This document shows positions 35,451-47,117 of a stretch of DNA of 64,000 nt, one piece after another. Source of the DNA: Adiantum capillus-veneris. Taxonomy: Eukaryota > Streptophyta > Polypodiopsida > Polypodiales > Pteridaceae. The notes beneath the pieces were generated by a model. It was not told where the DNA came from. It did no database searches and saw only the letters and a program-made list of their open reading frames with translations. Position numbers and translations under genes: made by a program. How positions within the stretch are numbered: position 1 is the stretch's first letter; each line of letters begins with the position of its first letter. Location: the NCBI GenBank assembly GCA_014529385.2, contig CM043962.1:90197680-90261679 (forward strand). Direction: 5' to 3'.

Positions 35451-36695
35451 CATGGATCATGATCCATGTTGAAACACATTTTGAACTTTTGATGGTACCA
35501 TTTAATAAAGCATGATATATGGATGCTATGGCCCAAAACTTTTTGGATTGGCATCATTGGTTTAAGAATATGCCAACTCCTAGAAAATTTCTACAGACTT
35601 GAAGAATTTTGGCACTTTGGCTAGGCTTTTGAAGTCCGAATGACATGATACTTTAGGGTTAGGTTTTACTTGGCAATTGGGACTTGATGGTGGGATCTTG
35701 GCCTAGAAAAGTGAAAAAGGTACATGGATCATGATCCATGTTTGGCAGCCTTTGGGGTGAAACTTGGTACACATGTTCCTATAGCCTATCCTAATATATT
35801 GGAAAAATCTTTGCAGAGTTGGACAAGTTTTCTAAGTTTACACAAGCTCTTAGTCTATGGCCAAATTTGGTCCAACTTTTCCATATTCGGTGGTTGATCC
35901 CATCTTTGATCTCTCCTTGTAGTTGTTCTGTTTGAGATTTTGCAGATGTGATGATTGAGAGTTGAAGTACAATCCCAATCATATGTATCTATTGATTTTC
36001 ACAACTGTTGGGATTTGTTTGGACTTTCCAAGCTTGCTAGCAAGTTTGGCCCAATTTTCAAGCATCTTTTACATTATTTCTGATACACTAAGCATACCAA
36101 TTCTTAAATGCCATCACTTTACCACAATCACAGACTCTTGCACTTGCTCTCTGAAATTGCTCAATTTTGACACATGAATTATTTTAGGCATCTAGACACT
36201 GAAAATTTGACATACATTGCCACAATTGACTTGTATCTCCAATTTTCACTCAATTCTTGGTAAATCTGCCCCAAGGGTACATAGACCACGATCCATGTTT
36301 GTTGACCAATTTTGACCAAACTTCAAGGGGTGGGTTTGGGCATGTTCCCTAACCTATCGGTCAACGGTTTTATAAATTTTAGTCACTCTTTCACCTCATG
36401 GGTCAAAATGACCAATTGGAGATTGACTTTCCAGTTTCCGTTGGTTTTTGGGTGATCTAAGGTCCATTATGTCCAAAATTTTCATGGCATATTCTCCAAG
36501 GCTATATCCAATTGTGTGTGTAGTCGTTACCCTTATCTGGAATTTTACCCCTTTTTGGCATGTCGGGGGACATAGATCGCGATCCATGTTCAACAAATTT
36601 TTTAATATGTGATTAGAGAAGTGTTTAGGGTCTTTTGAGGGGAGTCTTTTGCACCAAAAATCTTTGGAGGTGGGGGACAAAGATCACGATTCACG
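35451..36695. repeat. Older ~280-bp repeat array with a GATC-type palindrome
   Basis: A palindrome-like core occurs at 35451-35468 and 35723-35740 (both CATGGATCATGATCCATG, perfect), 36280-36297 (catagaccacgatccatg), 36572-36589 (catagatcgcgatccatg) and 36678-36695 (more degraded). A further degraded copy sits near 35968-35990. Main spacings are about 272, 2 x 278 and 292 bp. Flanks share gtaca before and tttg.tg.cc after. The 284-bp array of the younger giant element has the same design. Confidence 0.75.
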
Positions 36696-36743
36696 TTCCA
36701 CCACCTTTTACATATGTGATCATATGGCTAGATTTCTCCCTAT

Positions 36744-36812
<69 letters not shown>
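36744..36812. repeat. (CT)n(CA)n compound microsatellite
   Basis: About 46 bp CT followed by about 23 bp CA, 80 bp before the LTR at 36892. Confidence 0.95.
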
Positions 36813-36891
36813 TCGAATGAAAATGATGTCTAAGTTGCCCTTTTTTGTGTATATGTGCCCGACATACCCCGAGTGCCAAGTATATACTTAT

Positions 36892-37808
36892 TGTTGGACG
36901 GATACGTCGCGACGGATGTCAGCACAACGATAACTCACCTAACATGTAATGTCAGCTAAGGACGAAGCTTGACTCGCAGGTGCGTGGAAGCAAGCATAAG
37001 GTGTCAGCCTACACTGGACCGACTCCTAACTAATTCCTACAGAGGTCTCTACCAATTGTCTAAGTCACAGCCTTCAAGAGTGCAAAAGAGGAAACTTCCT
37101 ACAACGCTTGCTAGAGCCGAACACCCATCAAACACTTTCGAAACACCATAGAACTTGAAGGAGACCCGATTAATACTAAGGTCTATGAACCAAAATCACG
37201 ACCCAAAACACCCAGTGCAGAAACACGTAGGATGTCTAGCCAAAATCTACAGGTCTTCATTTCTAAAATCTGAAGTGCCTAATGTGTAGTTCTACTCATG
37301 TGAACGCGTGGATATGCTGCAATGCGAAATCAGATAATGTATGCTCACCCAAACAACCGATGAAGCTCGTAGAAGGAGCTCCCAAAGCCGGACCTTACGG
37401 GCGCAATGTTGGTATCGGTGCGTAGCTCTAGTTGGGGGCAACACGCTGCACTTCTCCGCACTCGATTCCGACCACCGTAGCACACGTAGCGTCAAGAAAA
37501 GCTCACACACACTCTCTCTCGTACACAGTACGCTCACTCAGAGACTTCAAACTTGTTTTAAAAATGAGAAAAGGTTTTTTCATTAAGGTCAAAAAGTGGT
37601 ATATATACCTTACAGCTTCTCAAACCCTAAAGTTCCAAAATCAAACATCTACTCAATCTAACTTTCAAACTGGGATACAATGTGGAAACTTCTGTAAGTC
37701 CCAATATTTACAAGGTGAAAAATCGGGTTTTCCTCAATGAATGAATAATTACAAAAATAAAAGTGCGTCGAGTAGTTAAATGCCGTGGGGTGTGTCCAGC
37801 TTCTAACA
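36892..37808 (-). repeat. Giant gypsy 3' LTR
   Basis: 917 bp. Plus-strand ends are TGTTGGACGG and CTTCTAACA, i.e. TG...CA with TGTT/AACA inverted ends. It is followed at once by the C-rich complement of a purine tract. The left flank CTTAT (36887-36891) is the expected target duplication, but its partner lies outside the window. It contains a half copy of the palindrome arm (about 37223-37237). Confidence 0.9.
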
Positions 37809-37822
37809 TCCCCCCCCTCCTT
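37809..37822 (-). other. Giant gypsy polypurine tract
   Basis: Minus strand AAGGAGGGGGGGA directly precedes the LTR start TGTTAGAAG. This is the expected plus-strand primer and fixes the LTR border. Confidence 0.88.
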
Positions 37823-38119
37823 GTTCATGTCGTCCCCGACATGGCCTGGATCAGCTGCTTCATCTTATGGTTTCTCGCATCTTTAGTAGTGATTCGTACC
37901 TTGCATGTAGGTTCAGCATTGTTGGGCCAAAGATATCTGTGTGCATGGTGAAGAATCCCGTATAAAATGCTTCTTCAAATCCTGGAGGTGATAGGATGGT
38001 AGAAACATAATTCTTTGATACAACGCATGTATCACCTCCTTGGAAGGCTGGCCTGACAGATCATAAGCACATCTGTATGTATCTTGAAAGAAGAATATAT
38101 TGCCGGTCACCTGGCCCGG

Positions 38120-40928
38120 CTAGAAGGTCTCGAACACTGCTAGGATGGTTCTACAGATTTTTCTCATCATAATGTATGTAAGGTCAGGTAAGCCAGTGAA
38201 CAACTTTATGGCGCCCGTGAGGGTTTTCACCATGTATTGGACACTTATTCTCTCACCTGCCTTCACGCGCGGCAGCTTTGGGTAGTTCAGCCAAGTGGGT
38301 TGGCTTCTTTCCAAGATTTCTTGTGCCTTCCAAGTCCTAACCCTTGGTAGAGGACAGAAGCTGAGGTTGTCTCCGATATGTTTAGGTGCCTCTACCAAGT
38401 GGATTAGGTATTGTGGGTACTTGGTAAGCCAAGCCTTCCTCCACTGTGGCTGAGAATCCACTATGAGCTTAACTCCTTCTGGCCTCGAGGTGTCTACATT
38501 GTAGAGAGGGACTTTTGGCTCTTCTCTGATTCGCCTGTTTATTGTTGTTGCCTCATATTTCAGCAATGGATATGGGAGAGAGGGTTGAAGCCACTTGCGC
38601 CTGAGATTTCTGGCGTCGATCTGCTGAATGGTCATAGATTTGAAGACCCTCTGCTCCCATTCCAAGGCTTCCTTTGTGCTTTCTCTTAGCTCTGTCTCTA
38701 TTGCCTTACGGAATTTTTCCTCCTCTTCTTGTGTTAGATCCTGCGGCTCTTGAGAGGATCCTGCTATGCTTTCCTCTTGCATGGGTGTGTCCACAGGATC
38801 TGCCACATTTTTGAGGTCGATGCCCTCATTGGCGGCTGGCCCTGAGCTTTCTGGCTCTGCTTGTTGCTGGCCTTTTAACTCCTCAATTTTCCTAAAGGAG
38901 TGTTTGTTTTTCCGCTTCAGCTTCTCCGCCCATATTTACGAGGAGGTCATTAAGCTCAGCGTTTACTCTTTCCGCCTCCTCGAGCTTTTTCTTTATGCTT
39001 TCCACCTCTTCTTGTAGGGCTTTTGGGCTGTCCTCCATTCTTGTTTGCATTGCTATAGAACCTTCAGCCATCATTAACCTCTGCTTTTTCTCGAGAGTCA
39101 GCTCCTTCTGAAGTTCTTGCATCTGCTCTTCATATATTTGACTCTTGGAAATGATTTGAGTCGAGCTCGTAGCTCTAACTCTAGTAGGTGATGCTCGCAG
39201 CCTCTGGAAGGTTTGATCTTTGAATTTTAATTGGTCCTTGAGCTCAAGGACTTCATCCATGCTTGCTTCTTGTTCTATCTCTGCTTTTTCCTTGGCATTT
39301 CTCATGGCCTCTACTTATTTTTTTTCTTCTGCCAGTTGTAGTGTCAGATTATCCTGTTCTTTTTTAGCATCTCGTAATGACTTGCTGAGCTGCAGACACT
39401 CTTCTTCAGCTGCTTGTATTCTTTTTACTGCTGCCTCATTTGCTTCTTCCTTTGCTTGGCAGTTTTGTAGAGTCGTTGCCAAGCTTTCCTGGAGGTCAAC
39501 TTCTCTCTCTTTTTGCCCTTGGCTTTGTGCCTGTAGAGAATCTCTTTCCATCTTGGTCTTTTCTTCAGTGGCCTTTAGAGTTATCATTTCTTTCTCTGAT
39601 TCCATAGATTGTGCTCGTATTCCAGCTAGCTTTGTCATCACCACATCCCAGTCATCAGAGGGCGGGTGAAGGTCTACCGTGTCAGTAGCAATTTCTTTTA
39701 GCTCCACTAGCCGAATGTCTGGCATCTGTTCTTTACCCCCTGTCCTCGCCAAGTCGAATGCGACTGTGGCGGCTTCTTCCCTTGTATAGCCTGCAGCTAG
39801 TAGGTCCAAAAATTCATAATAGGCCTCATCTAGTCCTTTTTGTTCAGACTCAGGCTTGGCCTCTTCCTTTGGCTCAGGTTCTTGCCTTTGCTCTTGCTCC
39901 TTAGCTTGGTTTTCTTCTTGTTTTTCCTCTGCCTCCTTATCTTCTAGTGGAGGGCTATTAGGCGGTGGTGATGGCTGTGGGCTGGGTTTAGGGCTATCTG
40001 ATAAAACTACCGGTTTGCCCTTTAAGTCCCTGTTTGCTTTTGTTTTCCTTTCCCTTTCTTGGCTTTCTTGTTCATGTAGCAGTGTCTGCCTTATCTGCTC
40101 CACTTCCTCCACGGTGAAAGGGACATGGGGAATGTTTTCCGCTACGGCATCAAGAATCTCAAAATTCTTGATATGATCTTCAAAGCGGTCCCTCTGCACT
40201 CTTCTTGATGATCTGGACATAGACTCGAGAGATGGCTTCCAGAGTTCGTTTAAATCACCCTTGAGGGCTCTTTCTGCTCGGAAACTCTCTATCAGCCTCT
40301 CGAGTCTTGCCGCTTTCTGAGACCTGGTTTCTTTGGCTGCACTTGAGCAGACTCCTTCTTTCCTTTCTTCTGCTCGGGTTGCTCCTCTTCAACTATCTCT
40401 AGCCGTCTTTTCAACCTCGTAGCCACCCTTGGTGCTCTTTGTGGCTCATCTTCCTTGTCTTGTTTTACCCTTAGCCAATCATTCTGAGATGGGGGATCCG
40501 GCCACCTTCCTTTAGCGTGTAGTGCTGCATAAACCACCTTGGTTATCATTTCTCCTGGCACTATGTAGGTTGGCTTTTTGTTGCCCATTTTTACCAAGCT
40601 GTCATGTATATATACCGCATAGTTGATTATCTTTGGGGTGCCCTTTGTCATTGCCCAAGTAAACGTTGTGGCAATTGCACCTGGCGGCATCCTATACTTC
40701 TGTGGCCTCTTCGTGCACATGTGGAAGTACTGCTTGTACAATTGGCTCATGATTGCCACCTTTGGGTTGGCAATGTCTTCAAAGGTGTAATTTGCCTTTT
40801 TCTCTTTGTACACCTTGACTTCATCCCTTCTTTTTGTCACACTGTCTCCATGATTGGAGAGATCTAGTGCATGGGCTACAACCCGCTCTGTGATTATGAT
40901 CTCTGTATCGGGTCTGCCTTGCAAATTT
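38120..40928 (-). pseudogene. Giant gypsy third ORF, C-terminal part (charged, coiled coil)
   Basis: Continuation of the ORF that starts at 47527 and is cut by the nested chromovirus. After the break come about 200 residues (TERVVAHALDLSNHGDS, ANYTFEDIANPKVAIMSQLY, TPKIINYAVYIHDSLVKMG) and a basic KKGKKESAQVQPKK segment. A frame change follows near 40310-40330, then a long Glu/Gln/Lys-rich region with PKPSPQPSPPPNSPP and extended coiled coil (MESEKEMITLKATEEKTKME, QLSKSLRDAKKEQDNLTLQL). An in-frame TAA lies at 39315-39317 and another frame change near 38895, then a globular-looking C-terminus (RKWLQPSLPYPLLKYEATTI, KAGERISVQYMVKTLTG) ends at 38120. The N-terminal half loosely resembles the putative plant transposon protein domain found in Athila-type elements. 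Function unknown. Confidence 0.7.
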
Positions 40929-40933
40929 GTCAC
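40929..40933. other. Chromovirus target-site duplication, left copy
   Basis: GTCAC here and GTCAT at 47118-47122 flank the chromovirus. Four of five bases agree. Removing the insertion and one copy restores the host reading frame across the site. Confidence 0.75.
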
Positions 40934-42049
40934 TGTAATAGGACTAATTTTTGAAGTTCTTAAAGTCGAGAAGAATGTAGTAGGGCATATCTTTCGTTTA
41001 ACACGATTTGAAAGATTGTTGAATAGTCTATTAAATAGAGCTTATATGAATGAGTTTGATATATTTAGAGAGAAAATTTATTATTTTTCTTACTAATACA
41101 CTAAAGACGTATTTGATAAAGATTAAAGAATAACAGATAGTCTGTGTATGAACAATAAAATTGAGATTTTTATTAATATCAATGTTTTATATTTATCTGT
41201 TTTAGCTTAAAATGCATGGATAGGCTTAAAATAAGTTGAAAAAGTAGTGGAGATAAAAAAATAGAGCTTTTTTGAGTCTCGACCTAAAAGTTGCATTTTT
41301 AGCCAAACAAAGACGTTTTTTGCAATTCTGCCCGCAATGCCTTGTAGACCAGACCTATTATCGTCGTTTGGAGTACCTGGATTGTTTTGTTCTGAGTTCG
41401 TTTGTAAAAGTTATGATGAAAACAAACAGAAGGCAACAGAAATGTAGTATACACAGGGACAGACAGACATACAAGATCATACAACTCTCCCTGCTATCAA
41501 CCAAGAAGTGGATTTTTTTCTTCATGGTAGACTATTGCAATTAATATTATGAAGGTACATAATTATATTTTTCTTTACTTTGATTTTCATGTTGAATTGG
41601 TTGCACGAGTATGTTCTTTTGGCTATTTTGTAGGCGATGCAGAAATCAATGTGTGAAACAGAATCTGTGCAAAGTGTCATGATAAAAATCTAACCTTTAC
41701 GGATCGCTTAACGATCACGTTCTTATCTTATTCTCGTAGGTATACTTAGTGCGAAAATCGTGCAGGCTTTTCGAGGAAAAGAAGGATAAAAGCACGACGG
41801 GTGGTGCGTTTGGGAATCATTCACAAATCTTCTCTTCTGCGAGTGTGGGTGCGAGTGCGAGTGCGAGTGAGACACTGCATGCAAGCAAACTAAAGCTCGG
41901 GGGTGGTCGGGAGGTTCGAGCTCCTTACAACGGAGTGCGCCTATATTCAATTGCTTCTTTGTTGTATCAAAGCTCTGCAAAATCCATCAATACAAAGATC
42001 TCTTTCTCTATCTTTTGCTGTCGATCTCTATTATTCCGTTCCTGTGACA
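40934..42049 (+). repeat. Chromovirus 5' LTR
   Basis: 1116 bp, TGTAATAGGAC to CTGTGACA. It is highly similar to 46015-47117, with small differences such as an additional GAGTGTGGGTGC-like stretch near 41840. PBS follows at 42052. Confidence 0.93.
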
Positions 42050-42051
42050 AT

Positions 42052-42063
42052 TGGTATCAGAGC
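42052..42063 (+). other. Chromovirus primer-binding site
   Basis: TGGTATCAGAGC, two bases after the LTR, complementary to initiator tRNA-Met. Confidence 0.92.
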
Positions 42064-42081
42064 AATCGGTTGATTCTGGAC

Positions 42082-42620
42082 ATGGAAAGATACGAGAGGA
42101 GAATGAAGGAGCAAGAAGACCTGATTCGGCGACTACGACAAGATCTAGAACAAGCAAATCAGGAGCGTGCTAAGGCTCTGCGGGGCAAAGCAACACAAGA
42201 GCCTGATATCTATGTGGATCTTGATGGCAAACATGAAGGCGAAGACCATGCTACTCCACCAGGAAATAATAATCATTGTGGCGGCACTGGGGCACCTGGC
42301 ACTGGTGATAGTGGTGATGCTGGGAATGGTGGTGGTGGACGTAGAGGTCGTCAACGCAAAAAAGAAGATGATGACGATATGGGAGAAGCGACAATCAAAT
42401 CATTCTTAACGAAGACTAAGATTAAAGAGTTTGATGACAGATATGCGAATATTTAGAAGCGTGGATTGAAGAACTCAAAGATTTGGATTATACTTTCAAT
42501 ATCGAGAACACGACCACCAGACTTTCGAACGCTCAAGCAAGGTGACCGATAAGACAATACGTACCACGGTGGCTCAATTGGAGACTTTTGGTGATGCGTA
42601 CGATAAAGGTAAGTCATCTA
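42082..42620 (+). pseudogene. Chromovirus gag remnant
   Basis: ATG at 42082 opens a frame starting MERYERRMKEQEDLIRRLRQ, a short coiled coil, followed by an acidic and Gly/Asn-rich stretch and RRGRQRKKEDDDD. It stops at 42456 soon after IKSFLTKTKIKEFDDRYANI, where a capsid domain would normally begin. A little more gag-like sequence (WIEELKDLDYTFNIENTTT) follows in another frame to about 42550. Most of the capsid and any zinc knuckle are missing. Confidence 0.7.
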
Positions 42621-42689
42621 TCTCTTCTTTGTGATGTTTTATGTCTTTGATACGTCTTTTGAAAGCTTCTATGATCGAATTTATGCGTA

Positions 42690-42890
42690 GAAGTTGAGAT
42701 TTAAATTTGAATTTCTTAATTGATTTGGATAGTATTCATTGCTTCTTATCGTTTAAATTGATTGAAAAATTAAACTTGAAATTAAATCGAGAAGTTAAAA
42801 GACTTATGAACTTAACCAGTGGTAATAATAGTTTCACGAAAGAGTTAGTAAATTTTTTATTTTTTTTCTTTGAAGAGTCGGAAGCATAAA
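42690..42890 (+). pseudogene. Chromovirus protease remnant
   Basis: The frame gives FLIDLDSIHCFLSFKLIEKL, which matches the family pattern LIDSGSTHNFIS...KL with the catalytic DSG replaced by DLDS. The rest of the domain is degraded and followed by stops. I infer an inactive retropepsin fragment. Confidence 0.6.
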
Positions 42891-43104
42891 GATGATTTCT
42901 ATAACATAAACATTGATATGCATGATGTTATCATTGGTATCAATTAGATGATTGAAAATCATATTTTGATTGATTGTTAAGAAAGAAAAATATATCTTTA
43001 ATCATTTGATGATGATAAGTTACACTCTTCGTGGAAAGAAAGAGATTCTAAATCTAGTTTTGGCCATGGAATTGATAAGGTGGCTTATATAAGAGTGTGA
43101 GACG

Positions 43105-44556
43105 TTGCTTGTGTTCGCTAATGAGATTAAAGAAGAATCTGGGAATAAACAGAAAGAGACGAATCCAGAATTTGTAGAGGATCTCTTACATGAATTTAAG
43201 GATGTGTTTCCGGACGATCTTCCTGGTATGCCTCCGCCTAGAGCGGTAGACCATGCCATAGATCTATATCCAAGAGCAACACCTTATTCAAGGGCTCCAT
43301 ACAGGTTCAATATTGATGAGCTTAAAGAGCTCAAGATACAACTTGATGATCTTTTGAAAAAGGGTTTCATTAAACCTAGTGTATCTCCTTGGGGTAGTCC
43401 TGTGTTATTCCAAAAGAAAAAGGATGGTACATATAGGTTATACATTGACTATAGGGGATTAAACAAACATACCATTAAGAACAAATATCCTCTTCCTCAC
43501 ATAGATGAATTGATTAGCTAATTAAGTGGTGCCACAATATTTTCAAAGATTGACCTTCGTTCTGGCTACCATAAAATCCGCATTAAGGCCGAGGACATTC
43601 CAAAGATTGCTTTTCCTACACGTTATGGGTATTATGAATTTACAATTCTTGCTTTTGTTTTGACTAATGTACCAGCAACTTTCATGTGCTTAATGAATAA
43701 TATTTTTCACCCGTATCTTGACGACTTCATTCTGGTATTCTTGGATAATATTTTTGTGTATTCTAAGAATGAAGCAGATCATGCATTGCATTTAAAGAAA
43801 ACATTTGAAGTTTTGCGTGAACATAAACTGTATGCTAAAGCAAGTAAGTGTTCTTTTGCAAAGGATCAGATTGTGTATTTGGGAAGAGTGATTTCTAAAG
43901 AGGGGATTCACATTGATCTTGACAAAGTTAAGACTATTGTGGAGTGGCCAACACCTAAGTCATTAAGGGATGTGAGAAGCTTTATGGGTCTAGCACAATA
44001 TGAGAGAGCACACATTAAAGATATCTCTAAGATAGCAAGTCGTTTGACCGAATTGACCAAGAAAGACAAGGGTTTTGTGTGGACTTCTACCTGTGAGACT
44101 GCTTTTGAGACCTTGAAGGCTAAAATAGCAAAAAATTGTGTTTTAAAAGTTCCTGAGATGGGCAAACCATTTGTTGTGTCATGTGATGCTAGTGGTGAAC
44201 AATTAGGTTGTGTTTTGACACAAGAAGGAAGAGTGGTTGCATATGAGTCTAGGAAATTAAGACGACATGAATTGAACTATGCAACACATGATCTAGAATT
44301 GCTTGCTGTTGTTCATGCATTGAAACATTGGCGTCATCTTTTGCTTGGTGTCAAATTTGAATTGCGTACTGATCATCAAAGTTTGAAGTATATTTTCACT
44401 CAACCATTGTTAAACAACAGACAAAGGAGATGGATTGAATTGCTGGCTAAGTATGATTTTTATTTGAAGTATTTGTGTGGAAAAGAAAATAAAGTTGCAG
44501 ATGCATTGAGTTGTAGGCCCATGTGTAGTTTGTTGACTGTTGTGCGGTCCAATTGA
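43105..44556 (+). pseudogene. Chromovirus reverse transcriptase-RNase H (inactive)
   Basis: RT begins near [20 protein letters not shown], then [19 protein letters not shown], a stop (TAA 43519-43521) and FSKIDLRSGYHKIRI. The catalytic motif, normally Y/F-V/L-DD, reads VFLDNIFVYS, so the second Asp is Asn. Other expected motifs follow: LYAKASKCSFAKDQIVYLG, MGLAQYER (tether region slightly deleted) and RNase H FVVSCDASGEQLGCVL, HELNYATHDLELLAVVHALK, LRTDHQSLKYI and KENKVADALS. Loss of the catalytic Asp and the stop indicate an inactive enzyme. Confidence 0.92.
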
Positions 44557-45953
44557 TTGATGATATACATGCTGAAGTTGAATGATTCTTTTTATATGCC
44601 TATTTTCAAATTATTACGTGAAAATATTGGTGAGATGTATGAGAATAGATATCACTTATATAAGGGAAATTTGTATTATTATGACCGCTTGTGTATTCTT
44701 GCAAATTCTGCTTTTAAGAGTCAAATTCTGCATGAGTGTCATAATTCACCTTTTTCTGGTCATCCTGGATTGAATAAGACATATAAAAGATTAAAAGTTC
44801 ATTCCTTTGGGCCGCGTATGAAATTGGGTGTTAAGAATTATGTGCGAGTGCTTTCAATGTCAACAAGTTAAGATTGAGCATAAGAGGATGCCTGGTGACC
44901 TTCAACCCTTAGACATTCCTTTACAGAAGTGGGAGTGTATATCCATGGACTTTATCATTAGACTTCCTACTACTCGTGGAGGGTATGATTCGATCTTTGT
45001 GGTGGTAGATAGACTCAAAAAACAAGCTCACTTCTTTCCTGTAAAAATAACTGATACTGCTTTGACCATTGCACGCTTGTTTGTGAAAGATATATTTCGT
45101 TTGCACGGCATGCCCAAGAGCATAGTGTCTGACAGAGATTCTAAGTTCACTTCTCATTTTTGGAGAGCGACTTTTGACTCTATAGGTACCCAATTACGCA
45201 TGTCTAGTGCTTTTCATCCTCAAACAGATGGGAAAACGAAGAGAGTGAATCGTATTTTAGAAGATATGTTACGAATGTATGTCAATGAAAATCAATCTAA
45301 TTGGAATGAATATTTGCCTTTGGTTGAATTTTCATACAACAGTTCATATCATTCATCTATTAGGATGACTCCGTTTGAGGCAATGTATGGCTATAACTGT
45401 CCCACACCTATTCATTTTCTTAACTCGAGGAATAAGGTAGAACTGTCACATGAGATGCTTGAGAAAATGGATAACGAGTTGGCCAAGATCAGGGAGAATA
45501 TTAGAGAAGCTCAAAAGAGACACAAATTGTATTATGACAAGAAACATCGTGTTGTGGAGTATGAAACTGGTGATATGGTTTTTTTTAAAGGTTATTCCCG
45601 AGAAGTCTCATTTGATTCTTGGAAATGATAGAAGATTGTCTCCACGATTTGCTGGGCCATTTAAAATTTTGAAGCGCATTGGTTCATTAGCTTACAAATT
45701 GGAATTGCCTTCTCATGTTAAAGTGCATCATGTATTCTATGTGAGTTTATTGAAAAACTATGTTCCTAATGTGCATCATGTTTTAGAGGACAACTCTAAG
45801 TTGAAAGATGACGAAACATTGACAGTAGAACCAGACTTAGTGCTAGATAGGTGTGTTAAACATCTGAGAAATAGAAACATTGTAAAAGTTTTGGTTAAGT
45901 GGCAGAACTATCTAGTAGAGGATGCATCATGGGTTAATCTTAGTGTTTTGTAA
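44557..45953 (+). pseudogene. Chromovirus integrase with C-terminal chromodomain-like segment
   Basis: Zinc-binding HHCC region (HECHNSPFSGHPG ... CECFQCQQVK, with a frame change near 44850). The catalytic core has SMDFIIRLPTTRGGYDSI, IVSDRDSKFTSHFW and FHPQTDGKTKRVNRI (the usual NGQTERVN has become DGKTKRVN, so the catalytic Glu is Lys). A frame change near 45590 precedes the GPF/Y segment RLSPRFAGPFKILKRIG and the C-terminal VKVLVKWQNYLVEDASWV, which fits a chromodomain. Chromodomains in this position target insertion to heterochromatin in related elements; here the copy is dead. Confidence 0.9.
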
Positions 45954-46001
45954 AGAGAATTTTCCTCTCTTTAGACCAACTCTGAGGACAGAGTTAATTT
46001 T

Positions 46002-46014
46002 GATAAGGGGAGAA
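46002..46014 (+). other. Chromovirus polypurine tract
   Basis: GATAAGGGGAGAA directly before the 3' LTR start TGTAATAGG. Confidence 0.88.
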
Positions 46015-47117
46015 TGTAATAGGACTAATTTTTGAAGTTCTTAAAGTCGAGAAGAATGTAGTAGGGCATATCTTTCGTTTAACACGATTTGAAAGATTGT
46101 TGAATAGTCTATTAAATAGAGCTTATATGAATGAGTTTGATATATTAAGAGAGAACATATATTATTTTTCTAAATAATACACTAAAGACGTATTTGATAA
46201 AGATTAATGAATAACAGATAGTCTGTATATGAACAGTAAAATTGAGATTTTTATTAATATCAATGTTTTATATTTATGTGTTTTAGCTTAAAATGCATGG
46301 ATAGGCTTAAAATAAGTTGAAAAAGTAGTGGAGATCCAAAATAGAGCTTTTATGAGTCTCGACCTAAAAGTTGCGTTTTTAGCCAAACAGAGACGTTTTT
46401 TGCAATTCTGTCTGTAATGCCTTGTAGATCAAATCTATTCCCGTCGTTTTGAGTACCCGGATTGCTCTGTTCTGAGTTTGTTTGTAAAAGTTATGATGAA
46501 AACAAACAGAAGACAGCAGTAGTGTAGTATACACAGGGACAGACAGACATACAAGATCATACAACTCTCCCTGCTATCAACCAAGAAGTGGATTTTTTTC
46601 TTCATGGTAGACTATTGCAATTAATATTATAAAGGTACATAATTATATTTTTCTTTACTTTGATTTTCATGTTGAATTGGTTGCACGAGTATGTTATTTT
46701 GGCTATTTTGTAGGCGATGCAGAAATCAATGTGTGAAACAGAATCTGTGCAAAGTGTCATGATAAAAATCTAACCTTTACGGATCGCTTAACGATCACGT
46801 TCTTATCTTATTCTCGTAGGTATACTTAGTGCGAAAATCGTGCAGGCTTTTCGAGGAAAAGAAGGATAAAAGCACGACGGGTGGTGTGTTTGGGGATCAT
46901 TCACAGATCTCCTCTTCTACAAGTGCGAGTGCGAGTGAGACGCTGCATGCAAGCGAACTGAAGCTCGGGGGTGGTCGGGAGGTTCGAGCTCCTTACAAGC
47001 GAGTGCGCCTATATTCAATTGCTCCTTTGTTGTATCAAAGCTCTGCGAAATCCATCAATATAAAGATCTCTTTCTCTATCTTTTGTTGTTGATCTCTATT
47101 ATTCCGTTCCTGTGACA
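46015..47117 (+). repeat. Chromovirus 3' LTR
   Basis: 1103 bp, TGTAATAGG to CTGTGACA, followed by GTCAT. Confidence 0.93.

Larger units (their letters stand above)
40934..47117 (+). mobile_element. Chromovirus-type Ty3/gypsy element nested in the giant gypsy ORF
   Basis: 6184 bp, bounded by TGTAATAGG and CTGTGACA, with LTRs 40934-42049 and 46015-47117, an initiator tRNA-Met primer site and a purine tract. RT precedes integrase, and the integrase C-terminus carries a chromodomain-like segment. Orientation is opposite to the host element. Gag and protease are degraded, RT has a changed catalytic motif, and stops interrupt pol, so the copy is inactive. Confidence 0.93.
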
